In this document: piece by piece, positions 24,685 to 32,537 of the stretch
Numbering within the stretch: the stretch's first letter is position 1
Layout of the letters: the number at the start of each line of letters is the position of its first letter
Source of the DNA: Bin87 sp965207585
GTDB lineage: Bacteria; Chloroflexota; Dehalococcoidia; Lucifugimonadales; UBA3495
Reading direction: 5' to 3'
Length of the DNA: 64,000 nucleotides
Assembly (NCBI GenBank): GCA_965207585.1
Contig: CBDBMT010000003.1
Location: forward strand, 248,001-312,000
The notes under the pieces: generated by a model
What the model was told of the DNA's origin: nothing
Databases searched by the model: none
Seen by the model: the letters and a program-made list of their open reading frames with translations, nothing else
Position numbers and translations under genes: made by a program

Positions 24685-26976
24685 GTGCATGCCTGCGGAT
24701 TGAGGACAGACGGAACAGTGGCTTGTTGGGGGAGCAACGACACGTTTCCGGGACGACTTGCGGGACAGGCAACCCCGCCGGGCGGTCAGTTCCAAGATAT
24801 TGACGCCGGGCAACATCACACCTGTGGCGTGAGAGTGGACGGGAGATTGGCATGTTGGGGAAGTGACCAACAAGGGCAGTCAACCCCACCCAGCGGAACA
24901 TTTAAAACGGTGAGTGCTGGATGGCATCATAACTGTGCGGTAGGGACCAACGATCGCGTGGCTTGTTGGGGGGCCAACAACGCCTGGGGATCTGGGAGCA
25001 CGATCACAGGACAGGCTACGCCGCCGGTCGGGACATTCAGTTCAGTTAGTGCGGGCAGGCTCCATACGTGCGGGGTGAAGACTGACGGCAGCGTGGCCTG
25101 CTGGGGATACGATGGGCCGGTAACCTCAGGGTATGACAACACCTGTGATACGACAGACAGGGGCTCAGTGACCTGCCGAGGCAATAACGCTTTCGGTAGA
25201 GCCACGCCCCCGACAGGAGAGTTCCTCTCGGTTACAGCCGGCATGGGCCACACGTGCGGCATCAGAAAAGGCGGAGATGTCGTATGTTGGGGAATAGATG
25301 ATGACGGGCATCTTAAGATCGTGGCATCTCAGCCAGGCGTATTAAGATCGGTCAGCATCAGTGCGTTGGGCTGGCATGCTTGCGGGATTAGAACGGATGA
25401 CACCGTGACTTGCTGGGGCGCTAATCATTTCGGACAGTCGGAGCCGCCTGATGGGCAATTCCAGTCGGTCAGCACCGGGCTCAATCACACTTGTGGAGTG
25501 CGAGTGGACGGAAACGCAGCGTGTTGGGGCAGCAATCACGATAGGAATCGGGAGGTTCATTTTGGTCAAGCAGACCCACCCGGCGGACGATTTCAGTCAG
25601 TGAGCGCCGGCGGAAACCACACCTGTGGTATCCGGGTCGATGGCAATATCGCCTGCTGGGGAAGCAATGTGTCCGCCTCCGGAGGCACGGAGGGGGAGTT
25701 CTCGGGACAGTCAAATCCTCCAGCAGGGGAATTCAACTCAATCGACTCCGGTTTCCAACACAGTTGCGGGGTGCGAGTCGATCACAGCATCCAGTGTTGG
25801 GGCAAACCATACGCCGAACGCGTTGTTCCACCGCAGGGAGAATTCAAAGCGGTCAGTGCTCCTGGCTCTTGGACATCGTGTGCAATACGAACAGATAGCA
25901 GTGTGGTTTGCTGGGGTGATGCCTACGACGGCTCAGCCATTCCTCCTGCCGGCGAGTTCCAGTCCGTCAGTGTCGGTCGTATCGGGGGTGCGTGCGGTTT
26001 GCGTCCGAACGGCCGACTGGTTTGCTGGAAAGCGAACTACGGCGAACGAACACATCCCGACGGTAATTTCTTGTCCGTAGATATTGGAAGAGAAACCTGC
26101 GGCGTGCGGACTGACGGGAGCGTCGCTTGTTGGCGAGATTACGCTGGATTCCCATTGGTGCCACCTCACGTCGGAGGCTTCCGTTCTGTTAGTGTGAGCC
26201 TCAACGCAAGTGTTTGCGCTTTGGGAAACGACGGCGCGGTAGTGTGTAGACATAGTGTCATCGCTGGCGGTGAACCAGTTCCGAGACCCGATGGAAAGTA
26301 CGTTTCCATCAGTGCGGGGAACGACGATTACTTCTGCGGGCTTAAGGCAGACCGTACATTGGGTTGTTGGGGAAGCAATGAAGCCGGACAGGCTACGCCG
26401 CCGGATGGTACTTTCGTGTCCGTGGACGCCGGGGCCAATTTCGCATGCGGAGTGAAGCCCGACGGCAATGCAGTTTGTTGGGGCAGCAAAATCAGCCGTA
26501 GCGGCGAACCCACAGGCGGCGCAACGCCTCCAGAAGGGCAATATCTGTCAGTGAGTGCCGCTACTCGTTATTCCTGTGCTTTGAAGCGCAATGGCGATGC
26601 GGTCTGCTGGGGTGGACGGTTTGGTGCAGGGTCGGTCCAAAACGGACCTTTCCGGGCCGTTATTGCTGAGGGCAGATCACCCTGCGGCCTGAGCGTCCAG
26701 GGGCAAGTAGTCTGTTGGGGTGGCAGTTTCTCAATCCAAGGTTCGCCAATCGAAGGCGAGTTCGAAGCAATCACCGCGGGCCTTAGCCACATGTGCGGGA
26801 TACGAACGGACGGTTCAGTAGCTTGTTGGGGAGAAAACAGGTCTGGGGAAGGCGATCCGCCGCCAGGTAAGTTCCAGTCTATCGCTGCGGGAGGTTCAAA
26901 TACCTGCGGGATTCGAATAAACGGAAGCTTAATCTGTTGGGGATCACAACAACCGCAAGTCATACCGCATCGGTAA
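24685..26976 (+). CDS. RCC1-repeat protein, C-terminal part (after in-frame TAG)
   Basis: The continuation of the gene that begins at 23062: 763 residues with about 19 more RCC1-type units (for example HTCGVRVDGNIACWGSN), in the same frame as the first part. The repeat that straddles the TAG is complete if the stop is read as an amino acid. As drawn here it starts at a GTG and has no signal peptide, so on its own it would not be exported. With readthrough the protein has about 1300 residues and 28 repeats, enough for about four seven-bladed propellers. Some units carry inserts, for example around YDNTCDTTDRGSVTC. It ends 14 bases before the selenoprotein gene. Confidence 0.75.
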   Translation: MHACGLRTDGTVACWGSNDTFPGRLAGQATPPGGQFQDIDAGQHHTCGVRVDGRLACWGSDQQGQSTPPSGTFKTVSAGWHHNCAVGTNDRVACWGANNAWGSGSTITGQATPPVGTFSSVSAGRLHTCGVKTDGSVACWGYDGPVTSGYDNTCDTTDRGSVTCRGNNAFGRATPPTGEFLSVTAGMGHTCGIRKGGDVVCWGIDDDGHLKIVASQPGVLRSVSISALGWHACGIRTDDTVTCWGANHFGQSEPPDGQFQSVSTGLNHTCGVRVDGNAACWGSNHDRNREVHFGQADPPGGRFQSVSAGGNHTCGIRVDGNIACWGSNVSASGGTEGEFSGQSNPPAGEFNSIDSGFQHSCGVRVDHSIQCWGKPYAERVVPPQGEFKAVSAPGSWTSCAIRTDSSVVCWGDAYDGSAIPPAGEFQSVSVGRIGGACGLRPNGRLVCWKANYGERTHPDGNFLSVDIGRETCGVRTDGSVACWRDYAGFPLVPPHVGGFRSVSVSLNASVCALGNDGAVVCRHSVIAGGEPVPRPDGKYVSISAGNDDYFCGLKADRTLGCWGSNEAGQATPPDGTFVSVDAGANFACGVKPDGNAVCWGSKISRSGEPTGGATPPEGQYLSVSAATRYSCALKRNGDAVCWGGRFGAGSVQNGPFRAVIAEGRSPCGLSVQGQVVCWGGSFSIQGSPIEGEFEAITAGLSHMCGIRTDGSVACWGENRSGEGDPPPGKFQSIAAGGSNTCGIRINGSLICWGSQQPQVIPHR

Positions 26977-26990
26977 AGGATGTGATTCAA

Positions 26991-27824
26991 ATGTTGGGAC
27001 ATTGGACACGAACCGTGGTCACCGGGTTTGCCTTATGGGGTTTGGTGTTGGCCGGCGCAGCATGCCTGCCGTTCAGCGAGGCCCCTTCGGACGAACCTGA
27101 CTTCCAAGCCACCATCGCAGCAGCATTACAGTCTGCCGAGGAAAGGCGCCGTTCAGATGCTGACCAATTCATCTCCAGCGGGCCCGAACTTGAGGCAAAT
27201 CCCCCCAAGCCTACGGGCATACCACCCACCTTGCCCACAGTGGTGGCGTTCATTGACACGCCTCAACCGTCGCCCTCGCTGGCTGTAACCGCCACCGCTT
27301 CCCCCAATGACGCCCAAAACCATCCCAGCAACTCGACCCAAACTCTCCCCACAATTTCACCAACAAATGAATCCACGGCACAGCTCGCCGCCGATGCCGG
27401 AGAGGAACGGCCCCCCATTATGTTCGCCGGCAAATTGATCGATGGAAGCAGTTTTGACCTGAACGATGCAATGGGAACGCCGACACTGTTAGTTTTTTGG
27501 GCTCCTTGGTGACCACACTGTCAGCGGCAGTTGCCGGCAGTCCAGGATTTTTACTCAGAGGAATTTCAAGACGCGGGCATTCTCGTATTGGGAATAGCCA
27601 TCAGCGCCCCCGAATCCGATATACAAGATTTCGTCGACCAAGCCGCTCTCACCTTCCCGATGACGTACGATCCCTATGGCGAGTTGGCAACAGCCTACGG
27701 GGTGACCGGCGTCCCCAACTACTTTTTCCTGGATAAAGAGGGACGCGTCGCCGACGCCATACGGGGCGCTCCTAACGACATGGAGCGCATCAGAACCCGG
27801 ATGAACCGCCTGCGTGACGAATAG
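26991..27824 (+). CDS. Thioredoxin-like selenolipoprotein (in-frame TGA = Sec174, UPHC)
   Basis: Reading the TGA at 27510-27512 as selenocysteine gives one 277-residue TlpA/AhpC-like protein. Residues 1-25 look like a lipoprotein signal (ALWGLVLAGAAC), then a Ser/Thr/Pro-rich linker, then a thioredoxin fold: FAGKLIDGSSFDLND, LLVFWAPW-U-PHCQRQLPAVQDFY, GILVLGIAIS and VTGVPNYFFLDKEG with the cis-proline. The normal W-C-x-x-C site has become W-U-P-H-C, and both sides lie in one frame. A stem-loop 16 bases after the TGA fits a SECIS. It probably reduces disulfides or peroxides outside the cytoplasm. An in-frame GTG lies at 26982. Confidence 0.87.
27513..27541 (+). promoter_or_regulatory. Candidate bacterial SECIS hairpin
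   Basis: CGGC-AGTT-GCCG (27525-27536) forms the upper stem and a four-base loop with G in second place. ACTG (27517-27520) with CAGT (27538-27541) forms a lower stem. The apical loop starts 16 bases after the TGA, at the short edge of the known 16-37 base range. Confidence 0.6.
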
Positions 27825-27884
27825 CAGGCGACAGCGCGAATCTGTTATCCAGTACGCAGGCTTCGCTAATGGAGACATTGCGAA

Positions 27885-28109
27885 ATGATGGGAACGGTCA
27901 TAGAAACGATCATCAAAGCCCTTTTGGCGATTGGGCTCTCTTCGTTGGCGGTTGCGCTGATCATTTTTGCCGTGAGCAACCGTTTGCTACCGCCTGACCA
28001 TGACTTGAAGGGTCTTCTTGATTGGGTGGCTTTGCGGGTTGCGGTGATTGGGGTATCTGCTTGCGGAGCTGCCGCACTTCTTGCAATATTCGACCAGCTT
28101 GCAGGATGA
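27885..28109 (+). CDS. Small two-helix membrane protein
   Basis: A 74-residue protein with two hydrophobic helices (TIIKALLAIGLSSLAVALIIFAV and ALRVAVIGVSACGAAALLAIF, landmarks only) joined by a short charged loop (PPDHDLKG). GGAGA lies about 11 bases before the first ATG. It follows the selenoprotein by 60 bases on the same strand. I do not recognise a family. On the opposite strand a frame at 27961-28161 also encodes a membrane helix (HLAIFLALIVLIL), but its tail has poor character; only one of the two is likely real. Confidence 0.45.
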   Translation: MMGTVIETIIKALLAIGLSSLAVALIIFAVSNRLLPPDHDLKGLLDWVALRVAVIGVSACGAAALLAIFDQLAG

Positions 28110-28345
28110 GTACAATCAATGCCAAAAATATGGCGAGGTGGAACCAGTAGTGCAATTCCATAAGTTGAACAGACCTCCATGATATTGTTGAAATATGGCT
28201 GGCTTCGAACTTTGCCCAACCATCGCGCCACATGTTACGCGAATGCGGAGGACCGGTGGAGCGACTGAGCGGACGTGTTCTACCCGTATCTTGGACTTCT
28301 GTGCATCCCGACAGCAAGACCGTACACGAATGCCGCCCCTTCTTT

Positions 28346-28382
28346 TTGATTATGCGGTGATTATGGGTTATAATTACCGCAT
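28346..28382 (+). promoter_or_regulatory. Promoter with overlapping palindromic operator, leaderless start
   Basis: TTGATT (28346-28351) and TATAAT (28369-28374) have a 17-base spacer, an excellent sigma-70-type promoter. ATGCGGTGATTAT (28352-28364) and ATAATTACCGCAT (28370-28382) form a 13-base inverted repeat with one mismatch and a five-base centre, filling the spacer and the -10. The ATG of fic follows at 28383, so transcription would start about at the start codon. A repressor bound here would block RNA polymerase. Confidence 0.75.
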
Positions 28383-29510
28383 ATGATGCGGCGTTTGTAC
28401 ATCCACCAGCAGCCCGACTGGCCTCACCTGCACTGGCGGAGCGACGACCTCCTGGACCAATTGGCCGCCGTGCGCCATCGCCAAGGGTGCCTCTTGGGTC
28501 GGATGGCCGACCTGGGGTTTGACTTGACCAGTGAAGCCGTTCTGAATACCCTGACCGACGACGTGGTGAAGAGCAGCGAGATTGAGGGGGAAACCCTGGA
28601 TGCCGCTCAAGTTCGATCTTCGGTGGCCCGTCGGCTGGGCTTGGACGCCGGGGGCATGGTCCGTGCCGACCAGAATGTTGCTGGCATGGTCGATCTGATG
28701 CTGGACGCTACAGAAAACTATGCCGAACCCCTTACCAAAGAACGGCTCTGGGATTGGCAGGCTGCATTGTTCCCCACTGGCCGCAGCGGCTTGCGATGGA
28801 TCAAGGTCGGCCAGTGGCGTGACGATACCACTGGCCCCATGCAGGTGGTATCCGGCCCCATGGGCCGGGAGAAAGTGCATTTCGAAGCGCCGGCCGCAGA
28901 ACGCCTGGACGAGGAGATGGAGCGGTTTCTCGACTGGTTCAATGCCCCTTCTACTACGGACGAAGTGCTCCGGGCCGGAGTGGCGCATCTATGGTTCGTG
29001 ACCGTACATCCATTCGAGGATGGAAACGGACGCCTGGCCCGGGCCATCACGGACCTGGCCCTGGCCCGCTCCGAGAACACCTCCCAACGTTTCTACAGCA
29101 TGTCCTCCGAGATTCGGCGGCGCCGCAACGACTACTACCGGATATTGGAAAGCACGCAAAAAGGCGGAACCGACATCACGGCATGGCTGACCTGGTTCCT
29201 GGCCTGCATGGACGGAGCGATTGCGCATTCGGAGAGGGCGCTGGCTGAGACACTGGCCAAAGGCCGGTTCTGGCAAAGCGTCGCTCATCATCAGCTCAAT
29301 AACCGGCAAAACGCCATGTTGAACCGTCTGCTGGACGACTTTGAGGGCAACCTGACCACGGCCAAATGGGCCAAGATATCGAAGTGCTCTTCCGATACCG
29401 CTCTGCGGGACATCACCGACCTGATGGAGCGCGGCCTGCTGATACGGAACCCCAAGGGGGGCCGGAGCACCAGTTACACGTTGGCAATGGCACCTGACAT
29501 CAACGAATGA
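28383..29510 (+). CDS. fic: Fic-family AMPylating protein with C-terminal winged helix
   Basis: A 375-residue Fic protein. The catalytic motif HPFEDGNGRLAR is complete near residue 210, so it can transfer AMP (or a related group) from a nucleotide to a target hydroxyl. The N-terminal helix holds SSEIEGE near residue 65, the inhibitory motif with the glutamate that blocks the site, so it is a class II, self-inhibited form. The C-terminal 80 residues (AKWAKISKCSSDTALRDITDLMERGLL, landmarks only) form a winged-helix DNA-binding domain, which may bind the palindrome at its own promoter. The ATG has no leader; a second ATG at 28386 is adjacent. Confidence 0.92.
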   Translation: MMRRLYIHQQPDWPHLHWRSDDLLDQLAAVRHRQGCLLGRMADLGFDLTSEAVLNTLTDDVVKSSEIEGETLDAAQVRSSVARRLGLDAGGMVRADQNVAGMVDLMLDATENYAEPLTKERLWDWQAALFPTGRSGLRWIKVGQWRDDTTGPMQVVSGPMGREKVHFEAPAAERLDEEMERFLDWFNAPSTTDEVLRAGVAHLWFVTVHPFEDGNGRLARAITDLALARSENTSQRFYSMSSEIRRRRNDYYRILESTQKGGTDITAWLTWFLACMDGAIAHSERALAETLAKGRFWQSVAHHQLNNRQNAMLNRLLDDFEGNLTTAKWAKISKCSSDTALRDITDLMERGLLIRNPKGGRSTSYTLAMAPDINE

Positions 29511-29610
29511 GTTCCCAAATTGTCACTTGGGGACAAAGCCCCAGTGGGCTATGCCGAACCATCCCATCCTGATCAACACGGGCCCAGCGCGTTGGGCCAG
29601 GAGAAATATA

Positions 29611-30126
29611 TTGACAACCAATCAACCGAAAAGACGAGCGTTTTACAGTTTCCATTTTGACAACGACGCCTGGCGGGCGGGACAGGTCCGCAACATCGGC
29701 GTTACCGAGCACGCCGAACCCGTTACAGACAACGCCTGGGAACAGGTCAAACGCGGCGGCGATGCCGCAATCCGGAAGTGGATCAACGACCAGATGGCTA
29801 CCCGGTCATGCGTGATAGTCTTGATCGGCTCACATACCGCAAATAGAAAATGGATCAACTACGAAATAGCACGCGCGTGGGATGAAAAGAAAGGCCTGCT
29901 GGGCATCCACATCCACCGGCTCCTTAACCAGGACCGGAAGACCTCGGCAAAGGGAGGCAACCCGTTCGGTTACGTCAAACTGACCAGTGGTCTCACCATC
30001 GCCAATTACCCGAAAATTGCCACCGTTTATGATCCACCGTACACCGGCAGCCAGGACGTATACGCCCACATCCGCAACAACCTCAAAGGTTGGGTGGAAA
30101 ATGCCCTGAAGAACCGCCGCCAATAG
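29611..30126 (+). CDS. TIR-like protein, DUF1863 (ThsB-like)
   Basis: A 171-residue protein of the MTH538/DUF1863 TIR-like family. Landmarks are RRAFYSFHFDNDAWRAGQVRN at the N terminus (cut short here), the segment RKWINDQM and SCVIVLIGSHTANRKWINYEI, and ARAWDEKKGLLGIHIH. Members such as ThsB of the Thoeris anti-phage system sense phage and make a cyclic ADP-ribose-type signal from NAD. The TTG at 29611 is chosen because AGGAG lies seven bases upstream; a longer frame to 29527 runs in from the fic end. The conserved Glu in NYEIARAW could be catalytic. Confidence 0.82.
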   Translation: MTTNQPKRRAFYSFHFDNDAWRAGQVRNIGVTEHAEPVTDNAWEQVKRGGDAAIRKWINDQMATRSCVIVLIGSHTANRKWINYEIARAWDEKKGLLGIHIHRLLNQDRKTSAKGGNPFGYVKLTSGLTIANYPKIATVYDPPYTGSQDVYAHIRNNLKGWVENALKNRRQ

Positions 30127-30169
30127 GTGTGTCGGTCCGACGACGAAGGTGAAAGATCGGAGATTTTGT

Positions 30170-30889
30170 ATGTCGATTGGAAAGGAACAAGAATTGCGCT
30201 TGATGGAATTGCTCGGCAAGCTGGCATCCCGGGATGCCGGGGAGCAGATTCCCGATGCAATGGGAATGATGTTCAGAGCGGTTGATTTCCATGGCCAAGA
30301 ACACAGAGACGCCATTACGCTATCCCATATGGGTTGGATACGCCATCGTCGCGGTTTCACGGATATTACAAACTCGTGGTCAGGCGAGGGGATATACGCC
30401 TTCGATTTGACCGACGATGGGAAAGCAGTATTGGACGCGTGGCAATCGTCATCCGCCGATAACGGTGGAGAGCGGTCCACTCGGCCTTTGGTAATGGTAA
30501 TCCATGGTAGCAAGGATCGCCATGTGCCCCCGGTCGTGGACGAAATCCGATTGTGGTGCTTTGAGCAGGGTTTGGAGGCTTACAAGGCGGCCGACCTCCC
30601 TAATTCCGGGCGTTTTGTCAACGACAAAGTGAACAATACCATCAACGAAGCGGATTACTATATCGTAGTGCTTACCGCTGACGAGGAGCTAACAACAGGC
30701 GAGTTTCGTCCGCGCCCAAATGCGATGATAGAAATGGGCCGGGTGCTCGACCGAAATCCGGAACTGGTGTGCGTGTTGAAAGAGGACAAAGTGGAGATGC
30801 CATCTGACTATACCGGCTTAGTGACGGAGCCGTTGGATAACTGGCGGTCGGTTCTGCAAAGAGAACTTCGAGAGGCCGGCCTACTATGA
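30170..30889 (+). CDS. TIR-like nucleotide-binding protein (PF10137/PCTIR type) with N-terminal helical domain
   Basis: A 239-residue protein. Residues 1-95 look like a winged-helix-type module (IRHRRGFTDI, YAFDLTDDGKAVLDAW). The C-terminal 140 residues match the predicted nucleotide-binding TIR group: LVMVIHGSKDRHVPPVVDEI, a YYIVVLTADEE strand, RPRPNAMIEMGRVL with the likely catalytic Glu, and CVLKEDKVEMPSDYTGLV. Relatives act as NAD-cleaving effectors in CBASS and Pycsar-type defence. GGAG seven bases before the ATG at 30170 supports the start. Its last four bases overlap the next gene (ATGA). Confidence 0.8.
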   Translation: MSIGKEQELRLMELLGKLASRDAGEQIPDAMGMMFRAVDFHGQEHRDAITLSHMGWIRHRRGFTDITNSWSGEGIYAFDLTDDGKAVLDAWQSSSADNGGERSTRPLVMVIHGSKDRHVPPVVDEIRLWCFEQGLEAYKAADLPNSGRFVNDKVNNTINEADYYIVVLTADEELTTGEFRPRPNAMIEMGRVLDRNPELVCVLKEDKVEMPSDYTGLVTEPLDNWRSVLQRELREAGLL

Positions 30890-31332
30890 TTTTCCAATTC
30901 GACACATCTGCCATCCAATCCCACCTGGAAATGCTACAGGGCGTCATTCAACGCATGGCTGAGAACAGCCGTTCCTGTAAACTGTGGGGCATAACGGCAT
31001 TATCTGCCGTGTTATTTTTGGCCGTCAGAACGGGAACCCCTTGGCACATCCTGATTGCTTTGGTGCCATTGTTCCTGTTCCTGCTATTGGACGTGTACTA
31101 CTTGTCCCTTGAACGGCGATTCCGGGTTTCATATGAGTGTATGTTGCAGAAATTGCGGGACGGAACCTACGGGCCGGAAGATGTCTATCAAATCGTCCCA
31201 GCTGATTTCTCTATACGCGTATTGGTCAAGTGCCTCTTATCGCCGTCGGTGTACCTATACTATCCTTTTGGCCTCGGCATAGCCGTGGTGATCTTTTTGG
31301 CCCAATGTTTTTGGGGAATGGGGGGCGACTAG
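30886..31332 (+). CDS. Membrane protein coupled to TIR gene, candidate effector
   Basis: A 148-residue protein of unknown family. A long N-terminal helix (SAIQSHLEMLQGVIQRMAENS) is followed by two close membrane helices (LWGITALSAVLFLAV and ILIALVPLFLFLLLDVYYL), a cytoplasmic amphipathic part (RRFRVSYECMLQKLRDG) and a third hydrophobic segment (YYPFGLGIAVVIFLAQCFW). This arrangement resembles SLATT-like and other small pore-forming effectors of nucleotide-signalled defence systems. Its start overlaps the stop of the TIR gene by four bases. Membrane damage as effector action is inference. Confidence 0.65.
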   Translation: MIFQFDTSAIQSHLEMLQGVIQRMAENSRSCKLWGITALSAVLFLAVRTGTPWHILIALVPLFLFLLLDVYYLSLERRFRVSYECMLQKLRDGTYGPEDVYQIVPADFSIRVLVKCLLSPSVYLYYPFGLGIAVVIFLAQCFWGMGGD

Positions 31333-31391
31333 CCGGATCTGTCGGACAATGCAGGCCACACTGTTGCGTATTCGATTAGGAGCAGATTGGA

Positions 31392-31649
31392 ATGAGCCAA
31401 TCAACCGTTGACCTCCAGACCGCCCGGCGCAGGGCTGCCATGTGGATGTTCGTTATTCTCGTTGTTGGAGTTGGCGCCCTCGTGGCCGCTCTGATCTTCT
31501 GCATCCCCGCGCTGCCTGACGACGATGATTTCGTCAAAGGCATCATCCTCACGGCGATAGCCGGAGCGATATCTGCGTTTCTGTCGCTCATCGGCCTCAT
31601 CGTGAAGGGGCTGGTGGACAACCTGACTCGGGATGGATCGAGCCAATAA
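31392..31649 (+). CDS. Small two-helix membrane protein
   Basis: An 85-residue protein with two hydrophobic helices (AAMWMFVILVVGVGALVAALIFCI and IILTAIAGAISAFLSLIGLIV, landmarks only) separated by PDDDDFVK. The layout is holin-like but no family is certain. GGAGCAGATTGG precedes the ATG. It is 59 bases after the coupled membrane protein, so it could be the fourth gene of the TIR operon. A similar two-helix gene lies at 27885-28109 in the same mobile segment. Confidence 0.55.
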   Translation: MSQSTVDLQTARRRAAMWMFVILVVGVGALVAALIFCIPALPDDDDFVKGIILTAIAGAISAFLSLIGLIVKGLVDNLTRDGSSQ

Positions 31650-31973
31650 CACGCGTATCAGGTCGCCCTTACGGCGGGTTAGTTGACGATGGGGATCAAT
31701 GCGATTGGTGGTTGCGTTGCTGGACTTGCTTCGTTTCGGCGCGGAGTGATGGTTATGACTACAACGAGGCACGATCTTCAGATCAGGCAAGTTCGGAGTT
31801 ACGAAGTGGTACGTTGCCGCTGTCACAGGGGCTGTCCCAAAATCCTCCTAAAACCCCACTTTTAGGACAAAGCCAACAAATGTTATCTCGTTAAAACACT
31901 TTGGGATTCGCTGCCATCAGTAGGCGCGAGCCTCATTTCCGGGGTCCGTGCTCAATTTGTCAACAGACCCTAG
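31650..31973. other. Gene-free right end of the mobile segment
   Basis: No convincing gene is seen. The stretch ends with AATTTGTCAACAGACC and CTAG at 31970-31973, the right inverted end that matches the left end at 20120. Confidence 0.55.
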
Positions 31974-32537
31974 TCAGGCATCAGGTCTCCACAATACTTC
32001 CAACTCAATGGGTAAGCAATTGCGTTTGGCTGCTTCTCGGCGTGCTACTTTGACGCGTTCCATGTGATCGTCGTGGCCGTGTTCCTCCGGGAAAGTATTG
32101 CCTTTCAAAGACAACTCTTTCATCAGCGCTTGGTCAAATGGAGGAGAAATGACCTCGACTAATCCCGGCCTACCGTATCCACTTAGATAGCAAACGGTTT
32201 TCAGATAAACGGCGATGACCTTTGCTGCGTGGCCAGCATTGAATCGTTCATTGCGAGTTGCATCGACGGACTGACACATGACAGATACCGCGCATTGGTG
32301 CCAACGATCGAATTCGTCTGGTGTAATCGCTCCGCCGTTGAACAGGGGCGTGAAAGGGACTGCATCGAACGCAGGATATACGCGATCTCTGCTCTTGACA
32401 TGCTTGCCTGACCTTATCGCAGAAAACGCGGTCCACCTCCCGAACTGGTGGGCGATTATTTCTCGTGGACCATCACCAAACGGCGTGGCCTGCTTTTGCA
32501 TTGCGATCATTTCATTCTTCTCCGAAACACTGATCAC
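31974..32537 (-). CDS. Hypothetical protein coupled to GMC oxidoreductase gene
   Basis: A 187-residue protein I do not recognise. It is cytoplasmic, with a central segment FNAGHAAKVIAVYLKTVCYL and a following SGYGRPGLVEVISPPFD that look conserved. The last part is basic and charged (EEHGHDDHMERVKVARREAAKR). The GTG start overlaps the stop of the GMC gene (GTGA), which suggests coupled translation, but the stop codon lies exactly at the right end of the mobile segment, so its natural C terminus may have been cut by the insertion. An internal ATG lies 27 bases in. Confidence 0.5.
   Translation of the reverse strand: MISVSEKNEMIAMQKQATPFGDGPREIIAHQFGRWTAFSAIRSGKHVKSRDRVYPAFDAVPFTPLFNGGAITPDEFDRWHQCAVSVMCQSVDATRNERFNAGHAAKVIAVYLKTVCYLSGYGRPGLVEVISPPFDQALMKELSLKGNTFPEEHGHDDHMERVKVARREAAKRNCLPIELEVLWRPDA

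Larger units (their letters stand above)
20120..31973. mobile_element. Putative IS5-derived mobile segment with cargo
   Basis: The left end reads CTAG then AGCGTGTTGACAAATT; the reverse complement of the right end reads CTAG then GGTCTGTTGACAAATT. Twelve bases (TGTTGACAAATT) are identical and inverted, and both ends abut CTAG, which fits the YTAR target duplication of IS5-group elements. An IS5-type transposase lies just inside the left end. No second copy of the end sequence is seen near the transposase, so the 11.9 kb between the ends may move as one unit, or cargo may have been inserted into an older IS. The cargo is the RNA region, RCC1 gene, selenoprotein, Fic and TIR operon. Confidence 0.55.

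Noticed and set aside
27961..28161. Small membrane-protein frame on the - strand
   Set aside because: It overlaps the better-supported + strand gene at 27885-28109, and its C-terminal half looks like an antisense product; kept as an alternative only.
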